64,000 nucleotides of DNA from G965219965 sp965219965. Its GTDB lineage: Bacteria; Pseudomonadota; Alphaproteobacteria; RS24. The stretch covers positions 1,302,001-1,366,000 of the forward strand of contig OZ244796.1 of assembly GCA_965219965.1 (NCBI GenBank), in the 5' to 3' direction. The notes beneath the pieces were generated by a model that did no database searches, was not told where the DNA came from, and was given only the letters and a program-made list of their open reading frames with translations. This document shows positions 1 through 8,650 of this stretch, piece by piece. Numbering within the stretch: the stretch's first letter is position 1; every line of letters begins with the position of its first letter. A program made the translations under genes and the position numbers.

Positions 1-194
1 GCGGCGACAGCCTTTACGATAAAGCGGTCGCCATTGTCACCCGCGACAATCGCGCCTCTACCAGCTATGTGCAACGCCGCCTTTCTATCGGCTATAATCG
101 CGCCGCCACTTTAATTGAAAAAATGGAAGAGCAAGGCGTGATAAGCCCGCCCAATCATGCGGGCAAGCGCGAAGTTTTGGTTGGGAAACATTGA
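1..194 (+). CDS. ftsK: DNA translocase FtsK, C-terminal end (partial)
   Basis: The last 63 codons of a gene that starts before the window; the reading frame begins at base 3. The translation (YDKAVAIVTRDNRAS, then SYVQRRLSIGYNRAA, ending REVLVGKH) is the winged-helix gamma domain of FtsK/SpoIIIE. In FtsK that domain reads the polar KOPS sequences so that the hexameric motor pumps DNA toward dif during division. Its TGA overlaps the ATG of the next gene by one base (TGATG), so the two are probably co-transcribed. ftsK-lolA-xthA is a common alphaproteobacterial order. Confidence 0.93.
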   Translation, partial: GDSLYDKAVAIVTRDNRASTSYVQRRLSIGYNRAATLIEKMEEQGVISPPNHAGKREVLVGKH

Positions 195-820
195 TGCGGC
201 ATTTTTTTTCACGCGCTGTTTTTTGCACGCTTTTTTTCACCCTGTTGAGCGCACCCTTATTTGCGCCCGTCTCAACGCCCGCCGCCGCCCAAGCCGCCGC
301 CGATGATGCCGCGCTTTTGCACGGCATTTCGCGCTATTTCACCTCTATCCCCGCTTTCACGGCGCGGTTTTCGCAAATTAACCCAAGCGGTGATTTGGTG
401 CGCGGCGTGATGCATTATCAACGCCCAGGGCAAATTGCTTTCATCTATGACCCGCCCAATCAGTTGCGCGTGGTGGTGGACGCCACCCATATTCATGTGC
501 AGGAAAACGCTCGCGCCACGCCCGACAGCTATGCCATTGACGCCACGCCTTTGCCATTATTTTTCGCCCCCGATTTGGATTTGCATCGCTCTGGCATGGT
601 TGCCAATATCACCCGCACCCCCAGCACGACAGAAATTTTATTGCAAGACCCGCGCGGCAATATCCCCGGCCAGCTTTATATGAGTTTTAACGCCGCCCCG
701 CTTGCCTTGCGCGGCTGGCGGGTCATTGACGCGCAGGGGCGGATTATCACTTTGCTTTTGCATAATGTGCAAATTCTTGATGCCATTGCGCCGCATCATT
801 TCGCGCTAAACAGGCCGTGA
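194..820 (+). CDS. lolA: outer-membrane lipoprotein carrier protein LolA
   Basis: 208 aa. LolA is the periplasmic chaperone that carries lipoproteins from the LolCDE transporter to the outer membrane. A signal peptide is visible (MRHFFSR, a hydrophobic stretch, then an Ala-rich cleavage region near residues 28-34). The mature part shows family features: an early FTARFSQINPSGDLVRG segment followed by beta-strand-rich sequence with RPGQIAFIYDPP. The ATG at 194 was preferred over the TTG one codon earlier because it couples to the ftsK stop. Family assignment rests on these motifs and on the position after ftsK. Confidence 0.9.
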   Translation: MRHFFSRAVFCTLFFTLLSAPLFAPVSTPAAAQAAADDAALLHGISRYFTSIPAFTARFSQINPSGDLVRGVMHYQRPGQIAFIYDPPNQLRVVVDATHIHVQENARATPDSYAIDATPLPLFFAPDLDLHRSGMVANITRTPSTTEILLQDPRGNIPGQLYMSFNAAPLALRGWRVIDAQGRIITLLLHNVQILDAIAPHHFALNRP

Positions 821-821
821 T

Positions 822-1451
822 ATGTCCACAGCAGACGCGCCGCCGCCAGAAAATTTAGAAACGCTAGAAGGGGAAGTGCGGATTTTAACCCTCATACGGC
901 AATTCACCGACCGTGCTTTGCAGGTGAATTGGTTTAGCCAGCTTGGCGAGCCGCTTAGCGAAGCGACACAAAATGATGCCCGCCATTTTATGCACGCGCT
1001 TGGTTTTCCCGACGCGCAAATTGCTTTGCTCGCCTCTTGGGAAGATGCCGCCAATGCGTGCGAGACCACCAACATAAATGCCGAGGCGTGGGAGGCCGAA
1101 GAGCAGCTCCGCGCCGCCGCCCTTACGCAAACTTTGCAAGCGGTCAGCCAAGAAGGTTTGGGCGTTTTGCTCACCCATTTATCGGGCGCGCTGGTGGAAA
1201 CGGTGGAAGACGCGCTCACGGAAGCCTTTTATTATGCCGATATGGAGGCGGAAAATGCCGATATATGCGCCAAGCTCGCTTTGGGTTGCGCCCAGCAGGC
1301 CTGTCACGGCGCGGCTTTGGCCATAGCGGCGGCGGCTGTCACAGAAGAAGAAACCACCACCCAAAACCACCCGCTTATTTTGCGCTTTCAGCTTTTTGAG
1401 CAAGGCCGTTGGCCGGTGTCGCTGGTCGGGCAGAGTTTTAATTTATTTTAA
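822..1451 (+). CDS. hypothetical protein between lolA and xthA
   Basis: 209 aa, unrecognised. It starts one base after the lolA stop and ends nine bases before xthA, so it looks like part of the same transcription unit. The protein is acidic and Ala/Glu-rich with no signal peptide or membrane segment; the composition suggests a helical cytosolic protein. Only the last ~30 residues (LILRFQLFEQGRWPVSLVGQ) look different, with hydrophobic and aromatic residues. Codon use matches its neighbours, so it does not look recently acquired. No function is proposed. Confidence 0.72.
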   Translation: MSTADAPPPENLETLEGEVRILTLIRQFTDRALQVNWFSQLGEPLSEATQNDARHFMHALGFPDAQIALLASWEDAANACETTNINAEAWEAEEQLRAAALTQTLQAVSQEGLGVLLTHLSGALVETVEDALTEAFYYADMEAENADICAKLALGCAQQACHGAALAIAAAAVTEEETTTQNHPLILRFQLFEQGRWPVSLVGQSFNLF

Positions 1452-1460
1452 GGCAAACCA

Positions 1461-2266
1461 ATGCGGATTATCAGTTGGAACATTAACTCCGTGCGCCTTC
1501 GCATTGGGCTGGCCGAAAATTTATTGCGCCAGCACAAGCCCGATATTTTATGCTTGCAAGAAACAAAATGCCCGAATGATTCTTTTCCTGAAAAAAATTT
1601 CACCGCGCTTGGTTATAAGCACATTATCAAAAACGGCATTAAGGGTTATCACGGCGTCGCCACCATTAGCCGTGTGCCGATTGCGTCCAGCAAAATCATT
1701 GATTTTTGCGGGCGCAAAGATGGCCGCCATATTGAAGCCCTTGTCACCTATCGCCGCCAGCCGCTAAGCGTGCATAATTTTTATGTCCCCGCAGGCGGTG
1801 ATGAACCTGACCGCCGCGTGAATGAAAAATTTGGCCATAAGTTAGACTTCCTCACCGAAATGGAAACCCTGTTCAAAAAAGCCCGTCAGAAAAAACCGCA
1901 CGGCGCGTTTTGTTGGGCGACCTTAACATCGCACCCTTTGAACATGATGTTTGGTCGTCCAAGCAATTAAAAAATGTGGTTAGCCACACCGCGATTGAGC
2001 GCGAAAAATTAAAAGCAGTGCAAGCCGCCCATCAATGGGACGACATTGCCCGCCGCTTTGTGCCGCAAAGTGAAAAACTTTATTCATGGTGGAGCTATCG
2101 CGCCCGCGACTGGGCGGCGTCTGACCGTGGCCGCCGCTTGGACCATATTTGGGTCACGCCCGCTTTGACCCCGCGCGTCAAAGCCTATCAAATTTTGCGC
2201 GATGCACGCGGCTGGGCGCGGCCTTCCGACCATGTGCCAGTCATTATGGATTTGAAAAAACGTTAG
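1461..2266 (+). pseudogene. xthA: exodeoxyribonuclease III, frameshifted
   Basis: Exonuclease III family AP endonuclease for base-excision repair, split into two frames. Codons from 1461 give MRIISWNINSVR, LCLQETKC and YHGVATISR; after about 1907 the homologous sequence continues one frame back as LLGDLNIAP, then RRLDHIWVTP and a final PSDHVPVIMDL. The join falls at the TTTT run 1908-1911; one more T would read GAFLLGDLN and give a 268-aa protein, the normal family length. All catalytic motifs (NIN, QETK, GDLN, SDH) are present across the two parts. Either a real inactivating deletion or a homopolymer sequencing error. Confidence 0.88.
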
Positions 2267-2275
2267 CCCGCCAAG

Positions 2276-2962
2276 CTAGCTATTCAACCGATAGCCGCCC
2301 GCATCGGTTACTAAAATTTCCGCATTAGACGGGTCGGCCTCAATTTTTTGCCGCAGCCGATAAATATGTGTTTCCAGCGTATGCGTGGTCACGCCCGAAT
2401 TATAGCCCCAAACTTCTTCCAGCAATTTATCACGCGACACGGTTTCGCGCCCTGCGCGTAAAAGATATTTCAAAATGTTGGTTTCCTTTTCGGTCAGGCG
2501 GATTTTGCTATCATCGGGCGTAACCAATAATTTCACCGCCGGACGAAACTGATAATGCGCCACCATAAAATTAGCCGCCTCGCTTTGCTCATGCTGGCGC
2601 AACTGCGCCCGCATCCGTGCCAGCAAAACCCCAAAGCGAAACGGCTTAGTGACATAATCATTCGCCCCCGATTCCAATCCTAAAATTGTATCGGCATCGG
2701 AATCCGCCCCCGTTAACATAATGATAGGGGCTTGCACACCGGCTTTGCGAATAAGCCGACAGGTTTCGCGCCCATCTTGGTCGGGCAGGCCGACATCCAG
2801 CAAAATAATATCGGGGCGTTGTTCTTGCGCCGCCGCCAGCCCATCGGCGGCATTGGTGGCGGTGGCCACATCAAATTCTTCGTGAAAAGCCAGTTGCTCG
2901 GTCAAAGCATCAACCAGTGCCGAGTCATCTTCAACCATCAAAATTTTACGCTTTTGCATCAT
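2276..2962 (-). CDS. OmpR-family response regulator
   Basis: 228 aa. Receiver domain at residues 5-115 with the acidic pair E11/D12-D13, phosphoacceptor D56 (LLDVGLP) and the conserved Thr and Lys (MLTGADS, KPF). A winged-helix DNA-binding domain follows in the C-terminal half (LTEKETNILKYLL, then THTLETHIYRLRQKIE and GGYRL). It should act as a transcription factor phosphorylated by a histidine kinase; none is adjacent. Start at 2962 follows AAGGA with good spacing. It faces xthA tail to tail with a 9-bp gap. The regulator's target and specific name cannot be told from sequence. Confidence 0.9.
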   Translation of the reverse strand: MMQKRKILMVEDDSALVDALTEQLAFHEEFDVATATNAADGLAAAQEQRPDIILLDVGLPDQDGRETCRLIRKAGVQAPIIMLTGADSDADTILGLESGANDYVTKPFRFGVLLARMRAQLRQHEQSEAANFMVAHYQFRPAVKLLVTPDDSKIRLTEKETNILKYLLRAGRETVSRDKLLEEVWGYNSGVTTHTLETHIYRLRQKIEADPSNAEILVTDAGGYRLNS

Positions 2963-3120
2963 TTGAAATCCTTACGCTTACGCCTTGCCTCGCCTGATTA
3001 TGGCCATAGGCCTCCCTGAAAGCAAAGGGAAAGCAAAGGGCAAATCCAATTTTTGCGCGTATCTCGTAAAAATGTGACTATTGTGCTATGCTGTCTATGC
3101 GGCGGATATTGGGGAAATTC

Positions 3121-3639
3121 ATGCACATTATTGTCACGGCGGATAAAAATGACCCCACTTGCGGCACGCTGGCGGGCTTTGGGGCGCAACATAAATGCCG
3201 CTTGGGGCGCGGCGGCGTCAGCGCGGCCAAGCAAGAAGGTGATGGCACGACCCCGCTTGGCACATTTTTATTGCGCGCATTATGGCACCGCCCCGATATT
3301 TATCCCGCCCCGCAAACCGGCTTGGCGTGCCGCCCGATAACCCCGCAAAGCGGTTGGTCGGATGACCCAAAGGACAAAAACTATAACCGTCCCGTTACCT
3401 TGCCGCATAATTTTTCCCATGAAACCTTATGGCGCGAGGGTGGCGCGTATGATTTGCTTATCCCGCTAAGCTACAATGATGACCCGCCCATTGCGGGCAA
3501 GGGCAGTGCGATATTTTTTCACCTCACCGCCAAGCCCGATGCGCCTACGCAAGGCTGTGTCGCCATTGCCGCCAATGCGATGGTGTCGCTCTTGCCGCAT
3601 TTAACCCCGCGCACAATTTTGCATATTCGCACAGCTTAA
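3121..3639 (+). CDS. L,D-transpeptidase family protein (YkuD-like)
   Basis: 172 aa. Residues 130-150 carry the L,D-transpeptidase signature: His134 in IFFHLTAK and the nucleophile Cys146 in PTQGCVAIA. Such enzymes cross-link peptidoglycan or attach proteins to it, although this short class without a signal peptide is poorly characterised and may act on other substrates. The ATG at 3121 follows GGGGA at suitable distance; an upstream in-frame ATG at 3088 would add 11 residues. It reads away from the response regulator and ends 8 bp from the convergent YggS-family gene. Confidence 0.85.
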   Translation: MHIIVTADKNDPTCGTLAGFGAQHKCRLGRGGVSAAKQEGDGTTPLGTFLLRALWHRPDIYPAPQTGLACRPITPQSGWSDDPKDKNYNRPVTLPHNFSHETLWREGGAYDLLIPLSYNDDPPIAGKGSAIFFHLTAKPDAPTQGCVAIAANAMVSLLPHLTPRTILHIRTA

Positions 3640-3647
3640 TTAAGTGT

Positions 3648-4322
3648 TTAACCCCGCGCCCCGAAAATCGCCGTGCCGAGCCGCACATGAGTCGCGCCAT
3701 AGCCCAATGCAATTTCATAATCGCCACTCATACCCATGCTTAACCCGCTAAGCCCCAAATCACGGGCGCGTTTTTCCAGCAAAGCAAAATGTGGCGCAGG
3801 CACATCACGCGCAGGCGGCAGGCACATCAGCCCGTCAATGCTCAGCCCATATTCTTTCTGGCAAGCCAAAACAAAAGCGTCCAGCCCGTCCAAACCAATG
3901 CCCGCTTTTTGCGCTTCGCCGCCCGTATTGACTTGCACAAAAAGCATAGGCGACCGCCCTTGTTTTTGTATTTCCTCAGCCAGCACCCGCGCCAGCTTGG
4001 GGCGGTCAAGGCTGTGAATGGCGTCAAACAGCCCGACCGCTTGGGCGGCCTTATTGCTTTGCAACGCCCCGACCAAATGCAATTTGGCATCGGGGTAATT
4101 GCGCCGCAAGGCGGGCCATTTTTGCGTCGCCTCTTGCACTTTATTTTCGCCAAACAGCCTATGGCCAGCCTCAAGCGCGGCGCGTATCACCGCTTGCGGA
4201 AAGGTTTTGCTCACCGCAATCACTTGCGCCGCATCACCCGCACGCCCCGCCGCCGCCAGCGCATTGGCCAGCCGCGCTTGTGTGTCTGCCAAATTGGCCG
4301 CGATAATATCGCTTTGCGGCAT
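3648..4322 (-). CDS. YggS/PROSC family PLP homeostasis protein
   Basis: 224 aa, the usual size. It is a pyridoxal-phosphate-binding alanine-racemase-fold protein involved in PLP homeostasis. The PLP lysine is K39 in VIAVSKTFP, followed by family motifs GENKVQEA, HLVGALQSNK, VNTGGEAQKAG, and SGLSMGMSGDYEIAL near the C terminus, ending with VRLGTAIFG. The start at 4322 was chosen because GGGAGA precedes it and the protein then begins like its homologues; a longer frame to 4400 would run into the divergent gene. Confidence 0.93.
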   Translation of the reverse strand: MPQSDIIAANLADTQARLANALAAAGRAGDAAQVIAVSKTFPQAVIRAALEAGHRLFGENKVQEATQKWPALRRNYPDAKLHLVGALQSNKAAQAVGLFDAIHSLDRPKLARVLAEEIQKQGRSPMLFVQVNTGGEAQKAGIGLDGLDAFVLACQKEYGLSIDGLMCLPPARDVPAPHFALLEKRARDLGLSGLSMGMSGDYEIALGYGATHVRLGTAIFGARG

Positions 4323-4378
4323 TATTTTCTCCCGATGATTTTCGTGCAAATGAGCCGCACATATATTAAGATTTTCGC

Positions 4379-4951
4379 ATGAGTGCCGCAACCATGCCAC
4401 CGCGATTTTATTTGCTCACCGACACCAAGCGTCTGCCTGATTGGCGCAAGGTTTTGCCGCTTTTGCCACAAGGGGCGGGGGTGATTTTGCGCGATTATGA
4501 CGCGCCCGACCGCGCCGCTTTGGCCAGCGAAATGGCCAGACTGTGCCGCCGCCTTCATTTGCATTTCCTCATTGGCGGCGATGCCGCTTTAGCCCGCAAG
4601 CACAAAGCGGGTCTGCACATGCCCGAAAATATGGCCACGCCCTTTTTGGCCGCGCAATGCCCGCACGGGCAAACTTTATCTATGGCCGCTCATAGCCCCG
4701 CCGCTTTGCGTAAGGCTCATGCCCTCAATGTAGATGCGGTTTTGCTGTCGCCCGTCTTTGCCACGCCCAGCCACCCTCATGCAAAACCCGCAAACCTTTT
4801 AGGCGTGGTGCGGCTGGCCGCCTTGTCGCGCCAAACCCGCTTGCCCCTTATCGCGTTGGGCGGCATGACCGCCCGCCGCTTTGCCCGCCTATCGGGGGCG
4901 CGATTGCACGGCTTTGCCGCTATTGGCTTTTGGGCGGGGCTGGCGCAATAA
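4379..4951 (+). CDS. thiamine phosphate synthase / TenI-like protein
   Basis: 190 aa TIM-barrel protein of the ThiE/TenI family. Recognisable parts are FYLLTDTKRL at the start, VILRDYDAPDR, LLSPVFATPSHP and a C-terminal IALGGM phosphate-binding loop. The usual ThiE motif for the pyrimidine pyrophosphate (GVHLGQ with a following Asp) is replaced by GLHMPE, so true thiamine phosphate synthase activity is uncertain. No other thiamine gene is nearby. It is divergent from the YggS-like gene with 56 bp between the start codons. Confidence 0.75.
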   Translation: MSAATMPPRFYLLTDTKRLPDWRKVLPLLPQGAGVILRDYDAPDRAALASEMARLCRRLHLHFLIGGDAALARKHKAGLHMPENMATPFLAAQCPHGQTLSMAAHSPAALRKAHALNVDAVLLSPVFATPSHPHAKPANLLGVVRLAALSRQTRLPLIALGGMTARRFARLSGARLHGFAAIGFWAGLAQ

Positions 4952-4966
4952 TATGTCACAATAATT

Positions 4967-4994
4967 TTGTCAGAAAGGGCGGATATGTTATGCT
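4967..4994 (+). promoter_or_regulatory. putative promoter for the leuS transcription unit
   Basis: TTGTCA (4967-4972), 16 bp, then TATGCT (4989-4994) resemble sigma-70 type -35 and -10 boxes. They lie 34 bp before the start of the lipoprotein gene that leads the leuS-lptE-holA run. The call rests on pattern match alone. Confidence 0.4.
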
Positions 4995-5000
4995 CGCCCG

Positions 5001-5014
5001 ATAATCATGATTAT
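5001..5014. repeat. 14-bp perfect palindrome
   Basis: ATAATCATGATTAT, a perfect dyad just downstream of the proposed -10 box and 14 bp before the lipoprotein start codon. Its place fits an operator, but an AT-rich palindrome of this length can also occur by chance. Confidence 0.3.
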
Positions 5015-5027
5015 TCGGGACGCTTTT

Positions 5028-5525
5028 ATGCCACGTAAATTTCCTTCCGCCAAAACGCTCACGGCCAGCCTATGCGCCGCTTTACTGCTCGCTGCTTGCG
5101 GGGGCAAAAATGATGCCGCCCAAACCCGCACCATCAGCTATGCCACCCTTGACGATAAGGGCAAATCTTTTGACACCACCAGAAAAACTGGCGCGGCTAT
5201 TGGCGTGAACGCTTATTTATGGCGGGCGTCATTGGACGCGCTTTCCTTTTTGCCGCTCACTTCCGCCGACCCGTTTGGCGGCACCATTATCACCGATTGG
5301 TATGCCTCACCTGACACACCCAATGAGCGCATTAAAGTGACCATTTACATTTTAGACCAGCGTTTGCGTGCCGATGGTTTGCGCGTTTCCACCTTTCGGC
5401 AAAAACGGCAAGGCAATGCTTGGATTGATGCGAGCGTGTCGCCCGAAACGGCGCGGCGTTTGGAAAATGCCATTTTAACCCGTGCGCGTGAAATGCGTAT
5501 CGCTGGAAGCCATGCGGAAGAATAA
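5028..5525 (+). CDS. DUF3576-type lipoprotein
   Basis: 165 aa. N-terminal signal with a lipobox ending LLLAAC and lipidated Cys24, followed by GGKND. The remainder (AIGVNAYLWRASLDALSFLP, SADPFGGTIITDWY, RADGLRVSTFRQ) matches the DUF3576 family, which in alphaproteobacteria is found immediately before leuS, as here. Function is unknown; the lipobox places it in the envelope. The start at 5028 was preferred to 5007 because it gives a normal length signal and has GGGAC upstream. It ends 31 bp before leuS. Confidence 0.85.
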   Translation: MPRKFPSAKTLTASLCAALLLAACGGKNDAAQTRTISYATLDDKGKSFDTTRKTGAAIGVNAYLWRASLDALSFLPLTSADPFGGTIITDWYASPDTPNERIKVTIYILDQRLRADGLRVSTFRQKRQGNAWIDASVSPETARRLENAILTRAREMRIAGSHAEE

Positions 5526-5556
5526 TTTTTACCCCGCCAAATGAATTGGGTTTTAT

Positions 5557-8124
5557 ATGTCCCGCTATAAGCCGCAAGAAATAGAGCCGCTTTGGCAAAA
5601 AAAATGGCACAAGGCGCAGTGCTTTGCGCCTGCCGCCAGCGATGACCCGCGCCCCAAATACTATGTGTTGGAAATGTTTCCCTATCCGTCTGGCCGTATC
5701 CATATGGGTCATGTCCGCAATTACACAATGGGCGATGTCATTGCGCGTTTTCGCAAAGCGCGCGGTTTTAATGTGTTGCACCCTATGGGTTGGGACGCTT
5801 TTGGTATGCCTGCAGAAAATGCGGCGATGGAAAAAAATATCCACCCGCGTGAGTGGACCTATCGCAACATTGACGCGATGCGCGGGCAGTTACAAAGCAT
5901 GGGGCTGGCCATTGATTGGAGCCGTGAATTTGCCACTTGCGACCCGTCTTATTACAAGCATGAACAAGCCATGTTCCTTGATTTTCTCGCCGCCGGATTG
6001 GTGGACCGCCGCCAAAGCATTGTGAATTGGGATCCGGTGGAGCAAACCGTTTTGGCCAATGAGCAAGTCGTTGATGGGCGTGGCTGGCGGTCGGGCGCGT
6101 TGGTAGAACAGAAAAATCTCACCCAATGGTTTTTGAAAATTTCTGATTTTGCCCAAGAGCTTTTGGACGATTTGGACACGCTTACGCGCTGGCCGGAAAA
6201 AGTGCAAACCATGCAGAAAAATTGGATTGGCCGTTCAGAGGGTTTGCAAATTCAATTCCAACTTAATGACGCCCCGCCCGATTTTCCGCATTTGGATATT
6301 TACACCACCCGCCCTGACACATTATTTGGCGCGAGCTTTTGTGCCATATCGCCCGACCACCCTTTGGCCATTAAACTCGCCCAAAGCGATGCCGACCTCG
6401 CCGCTTTCCGTGCCGACTGTGCGCGGGGCGGCACCAGCCAAGCCGATATAGAAGCGGGCGAAAAAACGGGTTACAAAATCGCCGCCACCGCCGCCCACCC
6501 GTTTGACTCCGCCCGCACTCTGCCGATTTATGTCGCCAATTTTGTATTAATGGATTACGGCACGGGTGCGATATTTGCTTGCCCCGCCCATGACCGCCGC
6601 GATTTAGAATTTGCCCGCAAATACAAACTCCCCGTTCTGCCCGTTGTGTTGCCGACGGGCGAGAACCCCGACACATTCCAAATAAAAAACGAAGCCTATA
6701 TGGGCGATGGCATTTTATTTAATTCTGATTTCATGGACGGCCTCACCCCGCAAGAAGCATTTGCCGCCGCCGCCAAGCGTTTAGAAAAAGCAGGCCGCGC
6801 CCAGCGCAAAATAAATTTCCGTCTGCGCGATTGGGGCGTGTCGCGCCAACGCTATTGGGGCTGCCCCATTCCCATTATTCATTGCGACCAATGCGGGGCG
6901 GTGCCGGTGCGCCGTGAAGATTTGCCCGTCACCTTGCCCGACGAGGTGCGCTTTGACCAGCCCGGCAACCCGTTGGCGCATAATAAAGAATGGCAAAAAG
7001 CCGATTGCCCCTCTTGCGGCCAGCCTGCGCGGCGCGAAACCGACACTTTTGACACTTTCATTGACAGCTCGTGGTATTTCGCCCGCTTTGCCGCCCAGCC
7101 CGAAGACTGCCCCACCGACAAACCCGCCGCCGCCTATTGGCTGCCGGTGGATCAATATATTGGCGGGGTGGAACACGCGATTTTGCATTTGCTTTATGCC
7201 CGCTTTTTCGCCCGCGCTATGAAACTGACGGGGCATTTGCAAAGCAAAGAGCCATTCGCTGGCCTGTTCACGCAAGGCATGGTCAATCACGAAACTTACC
7301 AAACACCGGACGGAAAATTTATCGCCCCTGATGAAATTGACATGCAAAACGGCCAGCCCATTCTCAAAGCCGCCCCCGACACGCCGATAAAAATTGGCGC
7401 GGTGGAAAAAATGTCTAAATCCAAAAAGAACACCATTGACCCGACCGATATTATTGCCAGCTATGGCGCGGATACGGCGCGTTGGTTTATGTTATCCGAC
7501 AGCCCGCCCGACCGCGATGTGCAATGGACGGAAACCGGCGCGGAAGCGGCGTTCAAATTTCTCCAAAAGCTGTGGCGCATTATTAACGAAAACACCGCCA
7601 CCAGCGAAAAGAAAACGCCCACGCCCTCTGATGAAAAAAGTGCCGCGCTTTACAAGGCCACCCATCAAACCCTTGCCGCCGTCACTGATGATTTAGAACG
7701 CCTTGCCTTTAATCGCGCTGTCGCACGGCTTTATGAATTAACCAATACCATTACCGCGCAAAAAAACACCGCCGCGCAAAAAGACGGCGTGTTGCACCAA
7801 GCCCTCAGCCATCTTGTGCAAATGGCCGCGCCGATGATACCGCATCTGGCCGAAAGCTGTTGGCAGGCACTTGGCCATGACGGCTTGCTCGCCAATGCCG
7901 CGTGGCCGCAAGCCGATGAAAGCGTTTTGCACGATGATGAAATCACTTTGCCCATTCAGGTGCAAGGCAAAAGGCGGGCGCAAATCACAATCGCCAAAAA
8001 TGCCAGCGAGGAGCAAATCAAAGCCCTTGCACTGGCCGACCCAAAGGTTAAAAATGCAACCCATGGCAAAGAAATTAAAAAAATCATTATTGTCCCCGGG
8101 CGGATTATTAATATCGTCCTTTAA
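5557..8124 (+). CDS. leuS: leucyl-tRNA synthetase
   Basis: 855 aa, class I synthetase that charges tRNA-Leu. HIGH-type signature HMGH at residues 49-52 (PYPSGRIHMGH), KMSKS at 618-622, the connective/editing domain with GTGAIFACPAHD (including the editing Asp), and a zinc-like CPIPIIHCDQCGAVP segment. Length is normal. It heads leuS-lptE-holA, a standard alphaproteobacterial run; the lptE start lies inside its 3' end. Confidence 0.97.
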   Translation: MSRYKPQEIEPLWQKKWHKAQCFAPAASDDPRPKYYVLEMFPYPSGRIHMGHVRNYTMGDVIARFRKARGFNVLHPMGWDAFGMPAENAAMEKNIHPREWTYRNIDAMRGQLQSMGLAIDWSREFATCDPSYYKHEQAMFLDFLAAGLVDRRQSIVNWDPVEQTVLANEQVVDGRGWRSGALVEQKNLTQWFLKISDFAQELLDDLDTLTRWPEKVQTMQKNWIGRSEGLQIQFQLNDAPPDFPHLDIYTTRPDTLFGASFCAISPDHPLAIKLAQSDADLAAFRADCARGGTSQADIEAGEKTGYKIAATAAHPFDSARTLPIYVANFVLMDYGTGAIFACPAHDRRDLEFARKYKLPVLPVVLPTGENPDTFQIKNEAYMGDGILFNSDFMDGLTPQEAFAAAAKRLEKAGRAQRKINFRLRDWGVSRQRYWGCPIPIIHCDQCGAVPVRREDLPVTLPDEVRFDQPGNPLAHNKEWQKADCPSCGQPARRETDTFDTFIDSSWYFARFAAQPEDCPTDKPAAAYWLPVDQYIGGVEHAILHLLYARFFARAMKLTGHLQSKEPFAGLFTQGMVNHETYQTPDGKFIAPDEIDMQNGQPILKAAPDTPIKIGAVEKMSKSKKNTIDPTDIIASYGADTARWFMLSDSPPDRDVQWTETGAEAAFKFLQKLWRIINENTATSEKKTPTPSDEKSAALYKATHQTLAAVTDDLERLAFNRAVARLYELTNTITAQKNTAAQKDGVLHQALSHLVQMAAPMIPHLAESCWQALGHDGLLANAAWPQADESVLHDDEITLPIQVQGKRRAQITIAKNASEEQIKALALADPKVKNATHGKEIKKIIIVPGRIINIVL

Positions 8125-8650
8125 GGCCACCGTCCTATGCGCCACCATAAGCCTAAGCCTTTCTGGCTGTGGGTTTGAGCCGCTTTACGCCGAAAAATCC
8201 CGCACCGCCAATCTCGCTACCAGCCTCTCTGGCCAGCTTAGCCATATCCGCATCGCGCCCAGTGATGACCGCACCACCCAGCTTTTACGCAATGAGCTGG
8301 TGAAAAAATTCAACCCTTCCGCCGCCGCGCTTTGGCATTTAACGCTGACCACTTCCACCACCATTTCCGATTTGGCCATTGAGGCCGACAGCCGCGTCAC
8401 CCGCGCCAATTATTTGGTGGACGCGCATTTTGAATTAACCAATATCAAAACCCAAAAAACGCTGGCCAAGGGGCGTAGTTTTGCGTCTGCCTCTTATAAT
8501 AAAGTCGCGTCTGAATTTGCCAATGAAACGGCGGCGCAAAATGCCCGTTTGCGCGGGGTGAAAATCATTGCTGATGATATTTTGCTTAAAATCGCCATTG
8601 CCTTGAAAACCAAACAAAAGACAAAAGCCCATGCTCCGCAAAGCCCATGA
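8063..8650 (+). CDS. lptE: LPS-assembly lipoprotein LptE
   Basis: 195 aa with the start used here. LptE is the outer-membrane lipoprotein plug of the LptD channel that inserts lipopolysaccharide. A hydrophobic segment leads to lipobox LSLSGC (Cys36) followed by GFEPLY, the typical beginning of mature LptE; the C-terminal part is beta-rich with conserved Thr-rich strands. The start is uncertain: ATG 8063, ATG 8054 or TTG 8090 are all in frame and all overlap leuS. Its 3' end overlaps holA by 20 bp. Position between leuS and holA supports the name. Confidence 0.88.
   Translation: MAKKLKKSLLSPGGLLISSFKATVLCATISLSLSGCGFEPLYAEKSRTANLATSLSGQLSHIRIAPSDDRTTQLLRNELVKKFNPSAAALWHLTLTTSTTISDLAIEADSRVTRANYLVDAHFELTNIKTQKTLAKGRSFASASYNKVASEFANETAAQNARLRGVKIIADDILLKIAIALKTKQKTKAHAPQSP

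Noticed and set aside
4323..4400. N-terminal extension of the YggS-like protein
   Set aside because: Not family-like, and it would overlap the divergent thiE-like gene; a good ribosome-binding site precedes 4322.
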